Assembly: GCA_001870995.2 (NCBI GenBank)
Contig: MLAV02000008.1
Span: 124,001 to 188,000 of the forward strand
DNA length: 64,000 bases
From: Chitinophaga sp. CB10
GTDB taxonomy: Bacteria > Bacteroidota > Bacteroidia > Chitinophagales > Chitinophagaceae
Reading direction: 5' to 3'
Of this stretch, positions 25,708 to 34,265 are shown in pieces. The notes under the pieces were generated by a model that was not told the origin of the DNA, did not search any database, and saw only the letters and a list, made by a program, of their open reading frames with translations. Numbering within the stretch: the first letter of the stretch is position 1; the number at the start of each line of letters is the position of its first letter. The translations under genes and the position numbers were made by a program.

Positions 25708-27558
25708 ATGCCAAATACTTCGATTCAACAGCTGGAGGATGTAGTAATAAAATTCGCAGGCGACAGTGGCGATGGTATGCAGCTCACGGGTAGTCAGTTC
25801 TCGAACAACACTGCCCTGATAGGTAACGACCTGAGTACGTTCCCGGACTTCCCTGCTGAGATCAGAGCCCCGCAAGGAACCCTGGCAGGTGTAAGTGGAT
25901 TCCAGCTCCATTTCTCCTCTAACAGAATATTCACCCCCGGCGATGCCTGCGATGTACTCGTAGCCATGAACGCCGCCGCTCTTAAAGCCAACCTGAAAGG
26001 ACTGAAAAAAGGCGGTATCATCATCGCCAATACGGATGGTTTCGATTCCAAAAACCTCCGCCTCGCCAACTATCCGGAAGGCGTAAATCCCCTGGAAGAC
26101 GGCTCCCTCGTCGATTATCAGCTGCACACCATGGATGTCACCAAAATGACCCGCGAAGCGCTGAAAGAATCTACCCTGGGGATGAAAGAGAAAGACCGTG
26201 CGAAAAATATGTTTGTGCTGGGCTTCCTCTACTGGCTGTACGACCGCAACATGGAAAATACCGAAAACTTCCTCCGGGAAAAATTCGGTAAAAAGCCGGA
26301 AATCCTGGAATCCAACCTGAAAGTACTCCACGCCGGCTACAACTTCGCCGATACGGTGGAGGCCTTCAGTACCCGCTACCGGGTGGAGAAAGCCCGCATG
26401 GAACCGGGTACCTACCGCAGCATCACCGGTAACACCGCCTTATCATACGGCCTCGTGGCAGCAGCCCAGAAAGCCAATCTCCCGATGTTCCTGGGTACCT
26501 ATCCCATTACGCCGGCTTCTGATATCCTCCACGAGCTTAGCCGCCTTAAAAACTTTAATATCCGCACTTTCCAGGCGGAAGATGAGATTGCAGGTATCAC
26601 CTCCGCCATCGGCGCGTCTTACGGCGGCCACTTTGCGGTGACTACCACCTCCGGCCCCGGCGTTGCCCTCAAAGGCGAGGCGATGGGACTGGCTGTAATG
26701 CTCGAAATTCCGCTCCTGATCGTAGATATTCAACGTGGCGGACCTTCCACTGGTCTTCCTACCAAAACGGAGCAATCCGACCTCCTGCAGGCTTATTATG
26801 GCCGTAACGGCGAGTGCCCGATGCCGGTGATTTCCGCATCTACGCCTGCCGATTGCTTCGACGCCGTATTTGAAGCCTCCCGCATTGCCCTGCAGCACAT
26901 GACCCCGGTGATTTTCCTCAGCGACGGGTATATCGCCAACGGCGCAGAGCCATGGCGCTTCCCGAAAGCGGCGGACCTCCCGGAGATCCCCGTGAAATTC
27001 AAAACCGAGCTGGCAGAAGGCGAAGAACAATACCTGCCATACCACCGCGATGAGAAACTGGTACGCCCCTGGGCGCTGCCTGGTACGCCCGGACTGGAAC
27101 ACCGCATCGGCGGCCTGGAAAAGCAAAATATCACCGGTAACATCAGCTACGACCCTGAAAACCACCAGGTAATGGTGAAAATCAGGCAGGAAAAAGTGGA
27201 CCGGATCGCTGATTACATCCCGCTGCAGAAAATTGAGATCGGACCTGAAAAAGGAAAAGTGCTGGTACTGGGCTGGGGTTCTACCTACGGCTCCATTAAG
27301 AGCGCCGTACTGGAACTGCTCGCAGAAGGCTATGAAGTAGCGCACGCACACCTGCGCCACCTCCGTCCGTTCCCGAAAAACCTGGCGGAAATCCTCCATA
27401 GCTACGATAAAGTACTGATCCCGGAAATCAACAACGGTCAGCTGATCAAGATCATCCGCGATCAATTCCTCATCGATGCGCAGGGATACAATAAGATCAT
27501 GGGCGTACCTATCACGAAAAGTGAACTGGTTACCAAGATAAGGGAACTCCTCGCCTAA
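25708..27558 (+). CDS. korA: 2-oxoacid:acceptor (ferredoxin) oxidoreductase, fused gamma-alpha subunit
   Basis: A 616-residue protein. Residues 10-190 form the gamma (PFOR_gamma) domain with IKFAGDSGDGMQLTGSQF, and residues 230-616 form the alpha (pyrimidine-binding) domain with GTYPITPASDIL, EDEIAGITSAIGASYGG, TTSGPGVALKGEAMGLAV and the late KVLVLGWGSTYG domain-III segment. It fits the KorA-type 2-oxoglutarate:ferredoxin oxidoreductase of aerobic Bacteroidota. The thiamine-diphosphate-binding beta subunit, required for activity, is not adjacent: an intrinsic terminator follows 34 bp after the stop. The enzyme would decarboxylate 2-oxoacids to acyl-CoA with reduced ferredoxin. Confidence 0.9.
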   Translation: MPNTSIQQLEDVVIKFAGDSGDGMQLTGSQFSNNTALIGNDLSTFPDFPAEIRAPQGTLAGVSGFQLHFSSNRIFTPGDACDVLVAMNAAALKANLKGLKKGGIIIANTDGFDSKNLRLANYPEGVNPLEDGSLVDYQLHTMDVTKMTREALKESTLGMKEKDRAKNMFVLGFLYWLYDRNMENTENFLREKFGKKPEILESNLKVLHAGYNFADTVEAFSTRYRVEKARMEPGTYRSITGNTALSYGLVAAAQKANLPMFLGTYPITPASDILHELSRLKNFNIRTFQAEDEIAGITSAIGASYGGHFAVTTTSGPGVALKGEAMGLAVMLEIPLLIVDIQRGGPSTGLPTKTEQSDLLQAYYGRNGECPMPVISASTPADCFDAVFEASRIALQHMTPVIFLSDGYIANGAEPWRFPKAADLPEIPVKFKTELAEGEEQYLPYHRDEKLVRPWALPGTPGLEHRIGGLEKQNITGNISYDPENHQVMVKIRQEKVDRIADYIPLQKIEIGPEKGKVLVLGWGSTYGSIKSAVLELLAEGYEVAHAHLRHLRPFPKNLAEILHSYDKVLIPEINNGQLIKIIRDQFLIDAQGYNKIMGVPITKSELVTKIRELLA

Positions 27559-27591
27559 AGGCATCAGGAATAACACTTTAATATGATTTAC

Positions 27592-27628
27592 AGGGCAAAG
27601 TCTGCATAAAGCAGGTTTTGCCCTTTTT
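27592..27628 (+). terminator. Intrinsic terminator after korA
   Basis: AGGGCAAA (27592-27599) pairs with TTTGCCCT (27617-27624), with an inner CTGC/GCAG stem, followed by a T run. Confidence 0.88.
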
Positions 27629-27724
27629 ATTGCGCACGATACATGGCGTTTTTTTTGTACTTTAACGATATGAAGAGTATTACAGCTACGTCTTCGACTT
27701 ATTTTATGGATCAAGCGATATTTT

Positions 27725-28312
27725 ATGAATACTTTACGCGTATTACTCTGCACCGTAATCCTAGCTGTAGTATGCTTCCCCGCGTGGGCGCAAACGAATA
27801 CCTTTGAAGTGAGAATAGCCAACCACCCGGTTGGTACCATCGAAGCCAGGCAGGACGTTAATGGACATGCAAAAAGCATCGTCATTAAAACCCATATCCA
27901 GGTGATGCTTTCAAAAGTGAACAGCGATATCGTGAATGAGTACAATAACAACGTACTCACCGTGGCAAAATCAGTCAGGCAATCCGGTAAGAACGGGGAC
28001 GATAAGCTGACTACCACCCGCCGGGAAGGAGGCAGCTATACCATCGTGGTAAATGGCAGGCGACAGGTGATTAACACCAACGAAATACAGCATTGCGTGG
28101 GAGATTTGTATTTTAGTGAACCTAAACATATCAACCGCACCTTCTCGGAAACCCTGGGCCAGTTCCTGCCGTTGAAACCGCTCGGCGGCGGACAGTATGA
28201 ACTGCAGTTACCTGAAGGCAAAAAAAATATCTATAAGTACGATAATGGAACACTGGTGCAGGTAGAGGTAGACCATGCGCTGGGCAAAGCCATCATTGTC
28301 AAAAGTAGCTAA
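27725..28312 (+). CDS. Secreted protein resembling DUF6134
   Basis: A 195-residue protein with a clear signal peptide (MNTLRVLLCTVILAVVCFPAWA). The mature part is rich in beta strands (FEVRIANHPVGTIEARQ, a VNSDIVNEYNNN segment, SYTIVVNGRRQVINT, IYKYDNGTLVQVEVDHALG) and resembles periplasmic DUF6134-type proteins that share the opening hxGxIxA strand. I cannot confirm the family by eye and assign no function. It is followed 6 bp later by the DUF1801 gene, so the two are probably co-transcribed. Confidence 0.65.
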   Translation: MNTLRVLLCTVILAVVCFPAWAQTNTFEVRIANHPVGTIEARQDVNGHAKSIVIKTHIQVMLSKVNSDIVNEYNNNVLTVAKSVRQSGKNGDDKLTTTRREGGSYTIVVNGRRQVINTNEIQHCVGDLYFSEPKHINRTFSETLGQFLPLKPLGGGQYELQLPEGKKNIYKYDNGTLVQVEVDHALGKAIIVKSS

Positions 28313-28318
28313 CCTCAT

Positions 28319-28702
28319 ATGAATACGCATATCCCTGAAATTTACAGTTCGATACACTCACTGCTGGACAATTATGTACCACCACTGAAACCAAGGGCAG
28401 ACGGTAAAAACAACCGGTATGATATGTATTATCCCTTTGAAGTGACACTTTTCGGCCGGAAGTACCCGGAGCTGTATTTTGGCGGGGTCGCAGCCTTTGA
28501 AAAGTACGTAGGACTATACTTCTTCCCGATATATTCCCACCCTGATGAATTTAAGGACGTGCCTCCCTCTCTGCGGCCGCTGCTGAAAGGGAAATCCTGC
28601 TTTCATATTAAAAAAGCGGAAGGGGAGGTTATGGGAGATATTAAGGCCCTCCTGGATAAAGGCTTCGCATTTTACCAATCCAAAGGACTCATTAAAAAAT
28701 AA
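28319..28702 (+). CDS. DUF1801 domain-containing protein
   Basis: A 127-residue cytosolic protein. The layout (short N-terminal helix, then VTLFGRKYPELYFGGVAAFEKYVGLYFFPIYSHPD, then SLRPLLKGKSCFHIKKAEG and a C-terminal helix with DIKALLDKGFAFYQSKG) matches the DUF1801/YdhG-like fold, in which a substrate pocket is lined by aromatic residues. Its function is unknown. It is the second gene of a two-gene unit ending in a long GC-rich hairpin. Confidence 0.78.
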   Translation: MNTHIPEIYSSIHSLLDNYVPPLKPRADGKNNRYDMYYPFEVTLFGRKYPELYFGGVAAFEKYVGLYFFPIYSHPDEFKDVPPSLRPLLKGKSCFHIKKAEGEVMGDIKALLDKGFAFYQSKGLIKK

Positions 28703-28722
28703 AGATAAAGTTCGCCTGTAAG

Positions 28723-28765
28723 CAGTAAGGGCGCGGACCCCACGGCCGCGCCCTTACTGAATTTT
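28723..28765 (+). terminator. Intrinsic terminator between convergent genes
   Basis: CAGTAAGGGCGCGG (28723-28736) and CCGCGCCCTTACTG (28746-28759) form a 14-bp stem with a 9-nt loop, followed by AATTTT. The right arm plus flank, CGCCCTTACTGAATT, recurs exactly at 28832-28846. Confidence 0.8.
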
Positions 28766-28859
28766 ATACCTTTTACTCAATGGGCAATCGCCCTCACCTT
28801 TGCATATTATGCGTTCCTTTTCTCAATGATACGCCCTTACTGAATTATGTACACCGCGC

Positions 28860-30056
28860 CTATTCCGCAAGCGTCTTCTCAATAATCTGCCCGGTAGCCT
28901 TGTCCTTCAGGATCACTTTCCTGGCGCCGAAATGGGTCATTTCCTCCTTCACGAGATAGTACTGCTCATCGTAGTCCTGCTGGGTTTTTTCTTTCGAAAT
29001 ACCTTCCTTCCCGCGCCAGATTTCCAGTTGTACCGGTTCCCACTGCTTGGAAGCGGCGCTTTTGTAAGCGGCATCCAGGATGGCGTTCACTACATAACCG
29101 TCGTAGAACGTTTCCCGGGCGGCCTTCCCGTCTTCCATCGCATTAAACATATCCGTAAACATGTGGTTGTATCCCAGTTCATTGAGCTCATCGCCCACGG
29201 GGAACAGCCAGCCGCTGTTACTTTCCGCTTTTTCCGCCACATAATCCGCGCCCTTGCCGGTGGTGAACATATCGAAACCCGTGCGCAGGAAGCTGTTCAG
29301 CCAGATGGTGCCTTCCGTACCCATGACTTCATCGCGGAGATCCAGCCCGCCGCGGAATGTCCAGCTTACTTCAAACTGCCCGATAGCGCCGTTTTCATAC
29401 TTCACCAGGCCAATGGCATGGTCCTCGGCATCAATGGGTTTTACCTGCGTATCCGCCCAGCACATTACTTCCACCGGCTTAATGTCCTTGCCGATGAAGC
29501 TGCGGGCAATTTCCACGCAATGGCAGCCCAGGTCCAGGATGCAACCACCGCCGGCCTGCTCCTTATCCCAGAACCATTCGCTATGCGGGCCGGGATGCGT
29601 TTCCCTGGATTTCGCCCAGAGAATACGCCCCAAAGCGCCCTGCTGCACGCTTTCCAGCGCTTTCAGGAACTTAGGGGTATATACCAGGTCTTCCAGGTAG
29701 CCATGGAAGATGCCGGCTTTTTCTACTGCTTCCAGCATACGTTTCGCCTCGGCTGCATTGCGGCCCAGGGGCTTGGTGCAGATAACGGCTTTTTTATGTT
29801 TGCAGCAAAGTTCGACTGCTGCTTCATGAAGGTTGTTGGGCAGGGAGATGCATACGACCTCCACTTCCGGGTTAGCCACTGCCTCTTCCATGGTGGTCGT
29901 CCAGTGGTTCACTTTATAATCTTCCGCAAATTTCTTCGCACTCTCTTCCCTGCGGGAATAGATGCTGACGATTTTGTCGCGGCTGCGCTGGCCTTGCAGG
30001 GAGTCTGCATAAAAGCGCCCGATGAAGCCCGAGCCGAGCATTGCTATCTTTGCCAT
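28860..30056 (-). CDS. Gfo/Idh/MocA family oxidoreductase
   Basis: A 398-residue NAD(P)-dependent dehydrogenase. The N-terminal Rossmann motif is MLGSGFIGRFYADS, the conserved EKP-type motif reads CTKPLGRNAAEAKRM, and the catalytic-face helix has AGGGCILDLGCHCVEIARSFIG. The C-terminal alpha/beta domain carries the substrate pocket. Family members oxidise or epimerise sugars, inositols or amino sugars. The substrate is unknown. It is translated 4 bp after a nucleoside/proton symporter-like gene, so uptake and oxidation of the same compound is likely; many such Bacteroidota pairs handle sugar-derived compounds. Confidence 0.88.
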   Translation of the reverse strand: MAKIAMLGSGFIGRFYADSLQGQRSRDKIVSIYSRREESAKKFAEDYKVNHWTTTMEEAVANPEVEVVCISLPNNLHEAAVELCCKHKKAVICTKPLGRNAAEAKRMLEAVEKAGIFHGYLEDLVYTPKFLKALESVQQGALGRILWAKSRETHPGPHSEWFWDKEQAGGGCILDLGCHCVEIARSFIGKDIKPVEVMCWADTQVKPIDAEDHAIGLVKYENGAIGQFEVSWTFRGGLDLRDEVMGTEGTIWLNSFLRTGFDMFTTGKGADYVAEKAESNSGWLFPVGDELNELGYNHMFTDMFNAMEDGKAARETFYDGYVVNAILDAAYKSAASKQWEPVQLEIWRGKEGISKEKTQQDYDEQYYLVKEEMTHFGARKVILKDKATGQIIEKTLAE

Positions 30057-30060
30057 AGTA

Positions 30061-31284
30061 CTAGTGGTTTATTGCTGCTGAAGAATCACTACTCTTGTCT
30101 TTAAACGCGATCAGGAACAGTACGAGTACCGCCACTGCAATCCCGGCCGGGATGAGCCAGATGGCATGCCAGTCGTGGGAGTCAGGGCCTGTTCTGTATT
30201 TTTCAACGATTGGTCCGCTGAGCAGGAACCCGATCAGCATCCCTACGCCATAGGTGGCCAGTGTAACAAAGCCCTGTGCGGAGCTTTTGAATTTCTCTCC
30301 TGCCTTGCGGTCGGTATAAATCTGCCCGGTTACGAAGAAGAAATCGTAGCAGACCCCATGCAGCAGGATACCTACCAGCAGCATCCAGAGGTTGGCGTCA
30401 ATATCCCCGTTGGCAAACAGCAGGTAACGGATACCCCAGGCCAGCATACCGATGCCCAGCATCCATTTCACGCCCAGGCGGCGGAAAAGGAAAGGAATGA
30501 TCAGCATGAAAAGCACTTCGGACACCTGTCCCAATGATTGCTTGGCGGCGGCAGCCTCCAGGTGAATCTCATTCAGGAAGGGGTTGGTGAAATTATAATA
30601 GAATGCCAGCGGAATACAAATGAGGATGGAGGAGATAAAGAATACGCGGTAAGACGGGTCTTTCAGCATACCGATAGCGTCCAGCCCGAGGATTTCCTTT
30701 ATATCGATCCGGCTGCCTTTTTTCAAAGGCGGGGTTTTGGGTAAGGTAAAGCTAAACAAGCCCAGGATCAGGGACGATACAGCAGCCATTTTGAAAGTAA
30801 GCTGCAACATATTGCTTTGTTCCCAACCCAGTTTTCCAATGATCAGCCCTGCAATGATCCAGCCTGCGGTGCCAAACACCCTGATCACGGAGAAGTCCTT
30901 GCTGGGATCGGCCATCTGCCGGAAGGAGATGGAGTTGACCAGGGCCAGCGTGGGCATGTAAAGGATCATGTAAGCGAGGATAAGGCCGTAGAACGGGCCA
31001 AAGTCCGTCATGTTACCGCAGCACCATAACAGTACCGCGCCGGCGAGGTGAATAATGCCCAGCATGATTTGCGCGGAAAAAAAGCGGTCGGCAAGGATAC
31101 CCACGATAAACGGTGCAATGATGGCCCCGTACGATTGGGTGAGGAATGCAGTACTTACATTGTTGTCCGTTGTGTTCTGTAAGTTATGCAGCACAAAAGT
31201 GCCGAGTGTTACAAACCATGCGCCCCAGGTGAAAAACTCCAGGAACATCATGAATGAAAGCTGCAAACGCGTTGTTAATCTCAT
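30061..31284 (-). CDS. MFS transporter, nucleoside:H+ symporter (NHS) family
   Basis: A 407-residue, 12-helix permease. The N-terminal FMMFLEFFTWGAWFVTLGTF and the APFIVGILADRFFSAQ loop are typical of the nucleoside:H+ symporter family (NupG/XapB type). A second-half motif IPFLFRRLGVKWMLGIGMLAWGIRYLLFA supports this. In Bacteroidota this subfamily is often associated with sugar catabolism genes, so the true substrate may be a sugar rather than a nucleoside. The partner dehydrogenase follows immediately. A 7-8-7 inverted repeat lies 10 bp upstream of the start. Confidence 0.85.
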   Translation of the reverse strand: MRLTTRLQLSFMMFLEFFTWGAWFVTLGTFVLHNLQNTTDNNVSTAFLTQSYGAIIAPFIVGILADRFFSAQIMLGIIHLAGAVLLWCCGNMTDFGPFYGLILAYMILYMPTLALVNSISFRQMADPSKDFSVIRVFGTAGWIIAGLIIGKLGWEQSNMLQLTFKMAAVSSLILGLFSFTLPKTPPLKKGSRIDIKEILGLDAIGMLKDPSYRVFFISSILICIPLAFYYNFTNPFLNEIHLEAAAAKQSLGQVSEVLFMLIIPFLFRRLGVKWMLGIGMLAWGIRYLLFANGDIDANLWMLLVGILLHGVCYDFFFVTGQIYTDRKAGEKFKSSAQGFVTLATYGVGMLIGFLLSGPIVEKYRTGPDSHDWHAIWLIPAGIAVAVLVLFLIAFKDKSSDSSAAINH

Positions 31285-31293
31285 AACGTTTAA

Positions 31294-31315
31294 ATCTTAA
31301 AATGTGGCTTAAGAT
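31294..31315 (-). promoter_or_regulatory. Candidate operator upstream of the symporter-dehydrogenase operon
   Basis: ATCTTAA (31294-31300) and TTAAGAT (31309-31315) form a perfect inverted repeat with an 8-bp spacer, placed where the promoter of the minus-strand operon should lie. Confidence 0.4.
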
Positions 31316-31410
31316 AATAAAATCTGGATGAGAGCAGCAAAAAAATATGATAACCCGGCGGAAACCCTGCCTGTTTTAAAAGTTTTGCTGGTGGCGCGTT
31401 TGCCGGTGAG

Positions 31411-32058
31411 CTAGCTGGCTTTTACCAGCGTTTTGTAGTATTTGCAGGCCGGGCGAAGCGGGCATTCCCCGCACTTGGGATTGCGGGCCAGGCAGATGTA
31501 ACGGCCATGCAGGATCAGCCAGTGATGGGCGATGTAGATCTTATCCTTCGGGATGTTCTTGATCAGCTGCAGTTCCGTCTGCAGGGGCGTTTTGGCATTG
31601 GTGGTAAGGCCCAGCCGGGCGCTCACCCGGAACACATGCGTATCCACGGCCATATTCGGCTGCTGGTGTACCACGGAGGTGATCACATTGGCGGTTTTAC
31701 GGCCTACGCCCGGCAGCTTCACCAGTTCAGGAACGGTGCTGGGTATTTCCCCGTTAAACTCATTCATCACCATGTTGGCCATGCCGATCAGGTGCTTGGT
31801 TTTATTGTTAGGATAACTAATGCTTTTGATGAGGGGGAAAAGGTCATCAAAGGTGGCATGGCTGAGGGCCTCCATGTCCGGATATCGCTCAAATATAGCC
31901 GGGGTGGTCATATTCACCCTTTTGTCCGTACACTGGGCGGAGAGGATAACGGCAACCAGCAGTTGATAAGGATTATCGTAAATCAGTTCGGTTTCTGCAT
32001 TCGGCGCATGTTTTTCGAAGTAGTTCAGCACAAATGCGTAGCGCTCTTTCTTGGTCAT
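31411..32058 (-). CDS. nth: Endonuclease III
   Basis: A 215-residue bifunctional DNA glycosylase/AP lyase of base excision repair that removes oxidised pyrimidines. The helix-hairpin-helix LPGVGRKTANV carries the catalytic K121, and D139 lies in MAVDTHVFR. The C-terminal [4Fe-4S] cluster cysteines C189, C196, C199 and C205 have the standard 6-2-5 spacing. Length and motif positions match the E. coli enzyme closely. It is on the minus strand, 126 bp before the symporter operon. Confidence 0.96.
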   Translation of the reverse strand: MTKKERYAFVLNYFEKHAPNAETELIYDNPYQLLVAVILSAQCTDKRVNMTTPAIFERYPDMEALSHATFDDLFPLIKSISYPNNKTKHLIGMANMVMNEFNGEIPSTVPELVKLPGVGRKTANVITSVVHQQPNMAVDTHVFRVSARLGLTTNAKTPLQTELQLIKNIPKDKIYIAHHWLILHGRYICLARNPKCGECPLRPACKYYKTLVKAS

Positions 32059-32140
32059 GCTGTAAAGATAGAGAAAAATGCATTTTCATTCCGCCTGCGG
32101 CTGGCAGGGAATCCTGGTCATAACGTGGTGGTATAAACGA

Positions 32141-32359
32141 TTACAGCTGTTTTTCGGTAGTGCCGGCTGCGTAGTCGAAGATGAGCTGCAGGGTAGACAT
32201 CCGGGGGGAGTAGCTGACCGTGTTAAGAGTAGCCTTCACATGTTCCAGGCTGGCTTCTACCTCAGTGCTGAGGCTGGGTTGTTCCTGGTTGAGATGCTGA
32301 AGGTCGCTGGCAGTAACAAGACACAGATTAGAAAGGACAGAATGTGTAAAATTACTCAT
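32141..32359 (-). CDS. Small hypothetical protein (72 residues)
   Basis: A 72-residue frame between nth and the septum-initiator-like gene, all on the minus strand. It has no signal peptide or membrane segment. The sequence alternates hydrophilic stretches (LQHLNQEQPSLSTEVEAS) with a C-terminal MSTLQLIFDYAAGT helix. An ATG preceded by an AT-rich region and codon use like the neighbours make it credible, and the 424-bp space would otherwise be empty. I do not recognise a family. Weak similarity to anything cannot be claimed. Confidence 0.5.
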   Translation of the reverse strand: MSNFTHSVLSNLCLVTASDLQHLNQEQPSLSTEVEASLEHVKATLNTVSYSPRMSTLQLIFDYAAGTTEKQL

Positions 32360-32482
32360 GCATTACTTTTTTAATATTTAATACAGGAAATATAGTTAAC
32401 AGCAATATAAACGACAGATGAGCAGAATCTATTGTTAAATTAACGTTTTTTTTTGAGATGGCCAATTGGCGGGGATCCCGGG

Positions 32483-32797
32483 CTATTTGGCGGGAGGGGC
32501 AGGCGTGAGGATAAAAAGGTCTTCGTTGTCCTTTTTCATGAAATACTTTTCCCGGGCGAACTTTTCCAGTTTTTCCGGGCTGGAAAGCAGCTCCTGCTGC
32601 TCTTCCTTGGTTTTCTTTATCTCGCTGATAAAGAACTCTTTCTGTGATTCCAGCTTGTTCACTTCAGATTGGAACTGGTACTGGTACATGAGGTTGGTCT
32701 TATCCAGAAAAGCGATCCATAGCAGGAACAGGCCACCCGTTACAAAGAAGAAATTCTTTAACAGGCCGGGTACTTTTATGGATTTGATTTTCTGCAT
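32483..32797 (-). CDS. FtsB/DivIC-like septum formation initiator protein
   Basis: A 104-residue bitopic membrane protein. A basic N-terminus is followed by one transmembrane helix (about residues 13-32, LLKNFFFVTGGLFLLWIAFL), a coiled coil (YQFQSEVNKLESQKEFFISEIKKTKEEQQELL) and the family-typical end EKLEKFAREKYFMKKDNEDLFIL. FtsB/DivIC proteins join FtsL and FtsQ at the division site to activate septal peptidoglycan synthesis. It lies downstream of enolase, a linkage also seen in other bacteria, but a hairpin separates the two here. Confidence 0.88.
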   Translation of the reverse strand: MQKIKSIKVPGLLKNFFFVTGGLFLLWIAFLDKTNLMYQYQFQSEVNKLESQKEFFISEIKKTKEEQQELLSSPEKLEKFAREKYFMKKDNEDLFILTPAPPAK

Positions 32798-32821
32798 ACT
32801 GCAAAATACGACTTGTAGTTC

Positions 32822-32865
32822 AAAAATAGAACGCGGGCGACTACTTTTCAGTATGTGCCCGCGTT
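32822..32865 (-). terminator. Intrinsic terminator after enolase
   Basis: AACGCGGGC (32830-32838) pairs with GCCCGCGTT (32857-32865). The minus-strand 3' flank is CTATTTTTG. It may attenuate read-through into the FtsB-like gene. Confidence 0.75.
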
Positions 32866-32887
32866 GAAATTATCTGGAAGTAATCGC

Positions 32888-34180
32888 TTACTTTTTACCA
32901 AATTTGATGGATTTGCCAGGGTAGATCGCGTTCGCGCCCAGCTGCTCTTCGATGCGGATCAGCTGATTGTATTTGGCCATACGGTCAGTACGGGAAGCGG
33001 AACCGGTTTTGATCTGACCGCAGTTCAGCGCTACCGCCAGGTCAGCGATAGTGGTGTCCTCGGTTTCACCGGAGCGGTGGCTCATGATGGAAGTGTAACC
33101 GGCTTTGTGCGCCATGTTTACCGCATCGATGGTTTCTGTTACAGTACCGATCTGGTTTACTTTGATCAGGATGCTGTTACCGATACCTTTTTCGATACCT
33201 TCTTTCAGGCGGATTACGTTGGTAACGAACAGGTCGTCCCCTACCAGCTGTACTTTATCGCCTACTGCCTGGGTCAGTTTTTTCCAGCCTTCCCAGTCAT
33301 CTTCCGCCATACCGTCTTCGATGGAAACGATCGGGTATTTAGCGCACCATTCAGCCCAGTAAGCTACCATTTCATCGCTGGAGATTACTTTCTGGGAGGA
33401 TTTGTAGAATTTGTAAGTTTTGTCGGCATCGTTGAACATTTCGCTGGAAGCAGCGTCCAGTGCGATGGCGATCTGTTCGCCAGGAACGTAGCCGGCAGCT
33501 TTGATCGCTTCCAGTACTGTTTCAATGGCTTCTTCGTTGCTCTGGATTTCAGGAGCGAAACCGCCTTCGTCACCTACGTTGGTGCTGTAACCTTTCTTTT
33601 TCAGCACGGATTTCAGGTGGTGGAATACTTCCACGCCCCAGCGCAGCCCTTCGGAGAAGGTAGCGGCGCCCACCGGCACGATCATGAATTCCTGGAAGTC
33701 GATTTTGTTATCAGCGTGTACGCCACCGTTGATGATGTTCATCAAAGGTACAGGCAGGGTGAAAGCGTTTACGCCACCCAGGTAGCGGTACAGCGGTTGG
33801 TTGCAAACTTCGGCAGCTGCTTTTGCTACGGCCATGCTCACAGCCAGGGTAGCGTTAGCGCCCAGTTTTGCTTTATTTGGAGTGCCATCGAGTTCGATCA
33901 GCAATTTATCAATACCAGCCTGGTCGGTTACATCCCAGCCTTCCAGTTCTGATGCAATAATTTCGTTAACGTTGTTTACCGCCTGCAGTACTCCTTTACC
34001 CATGTAAACGCTCTTATCGTTGTCGCGCAGCTCAACTGCTTCGTGTTTACCTGTAGAAGCCCCGGAAGGTACCGCTGCACGGCCAAAATGACCATCTTCA
34101 GTTGTTACGTCTACTTCAATAGTAGGATTACCACGGCTATCCAGAATTTGTCTGGCATGGATCTCTGAAATAATACTCAT
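32888..34180 (-). CDS. eno: Enolase
   Basis: A 430-residue enolase that interconverts 2-phosphoglycerate and phosphoenolpyruvate. The N-terminal ARQILDSRGNPTIEVDV, the PSGASTGKHEAVELRD loop, the metal-binding VSIEDGMAEDDW and QLVGDDLFVTN segments, the catalytic lysine region LIKVNQIGTV and the late SHRSGETEDT signature are all present. Length is normal for the family. It is a glycolytic housekeeping gene on the minus strand, followed by a hairpin and the FtsB-like gene. Confidence 0.98.
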   Translation of the reverse strand: MSIISEIHARQILDSRGNPTIEVDVTTEDGHFGRAAVPSGASTGKHEAVELRDNDKSVYMGKGVLQAVNNVNEIIASELEGWDVTDQAGIDKLLIELDGTPNKAKLGANATLAVSMAVAKAAAEVCNQPLYRYLGGVNAFTLPVPLMNIINGGVHADNKIDFQEFMIVPVGAATFSEGLRWGVEVFHHLKSVLKKKGYSTNVGDEGGFAPEIQSNEEAIETVLEAIKAAGYVPGEQIAIALDAASSEMFNDADKTYKFYKSSQKVISSDEMVAYWAEWCAKYPIVSIEDGMAEDDWEGWKKLTQAVGDKVQLVGDDLFVTNVIRLKEGIEKGIGNSILIKVNQIGTVTETIDAVNMAHKAGYTSIMSHRSGETEDTTIADLAVALNCGQIKTGSASRTDRMAKYNQLIRIEEQLGANAIYPGKSIKFGKK

Positions 34181-34265
34181 AGTTCGAAAATTATAAAATT
34201 GTTATATGGCTAGTACTGTAAACTATTAATAATGAGCATCTTTACATTGCAAAAACCAAGGGGGA

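Noticed and set aside
28932..30104. 390-residue plus-strand frame opposite the Gfo/Idh oxidoreductase
   Set aside because: The minus-strand gene has clear Rossmann and catalytic motifs; the opposite frame has none.
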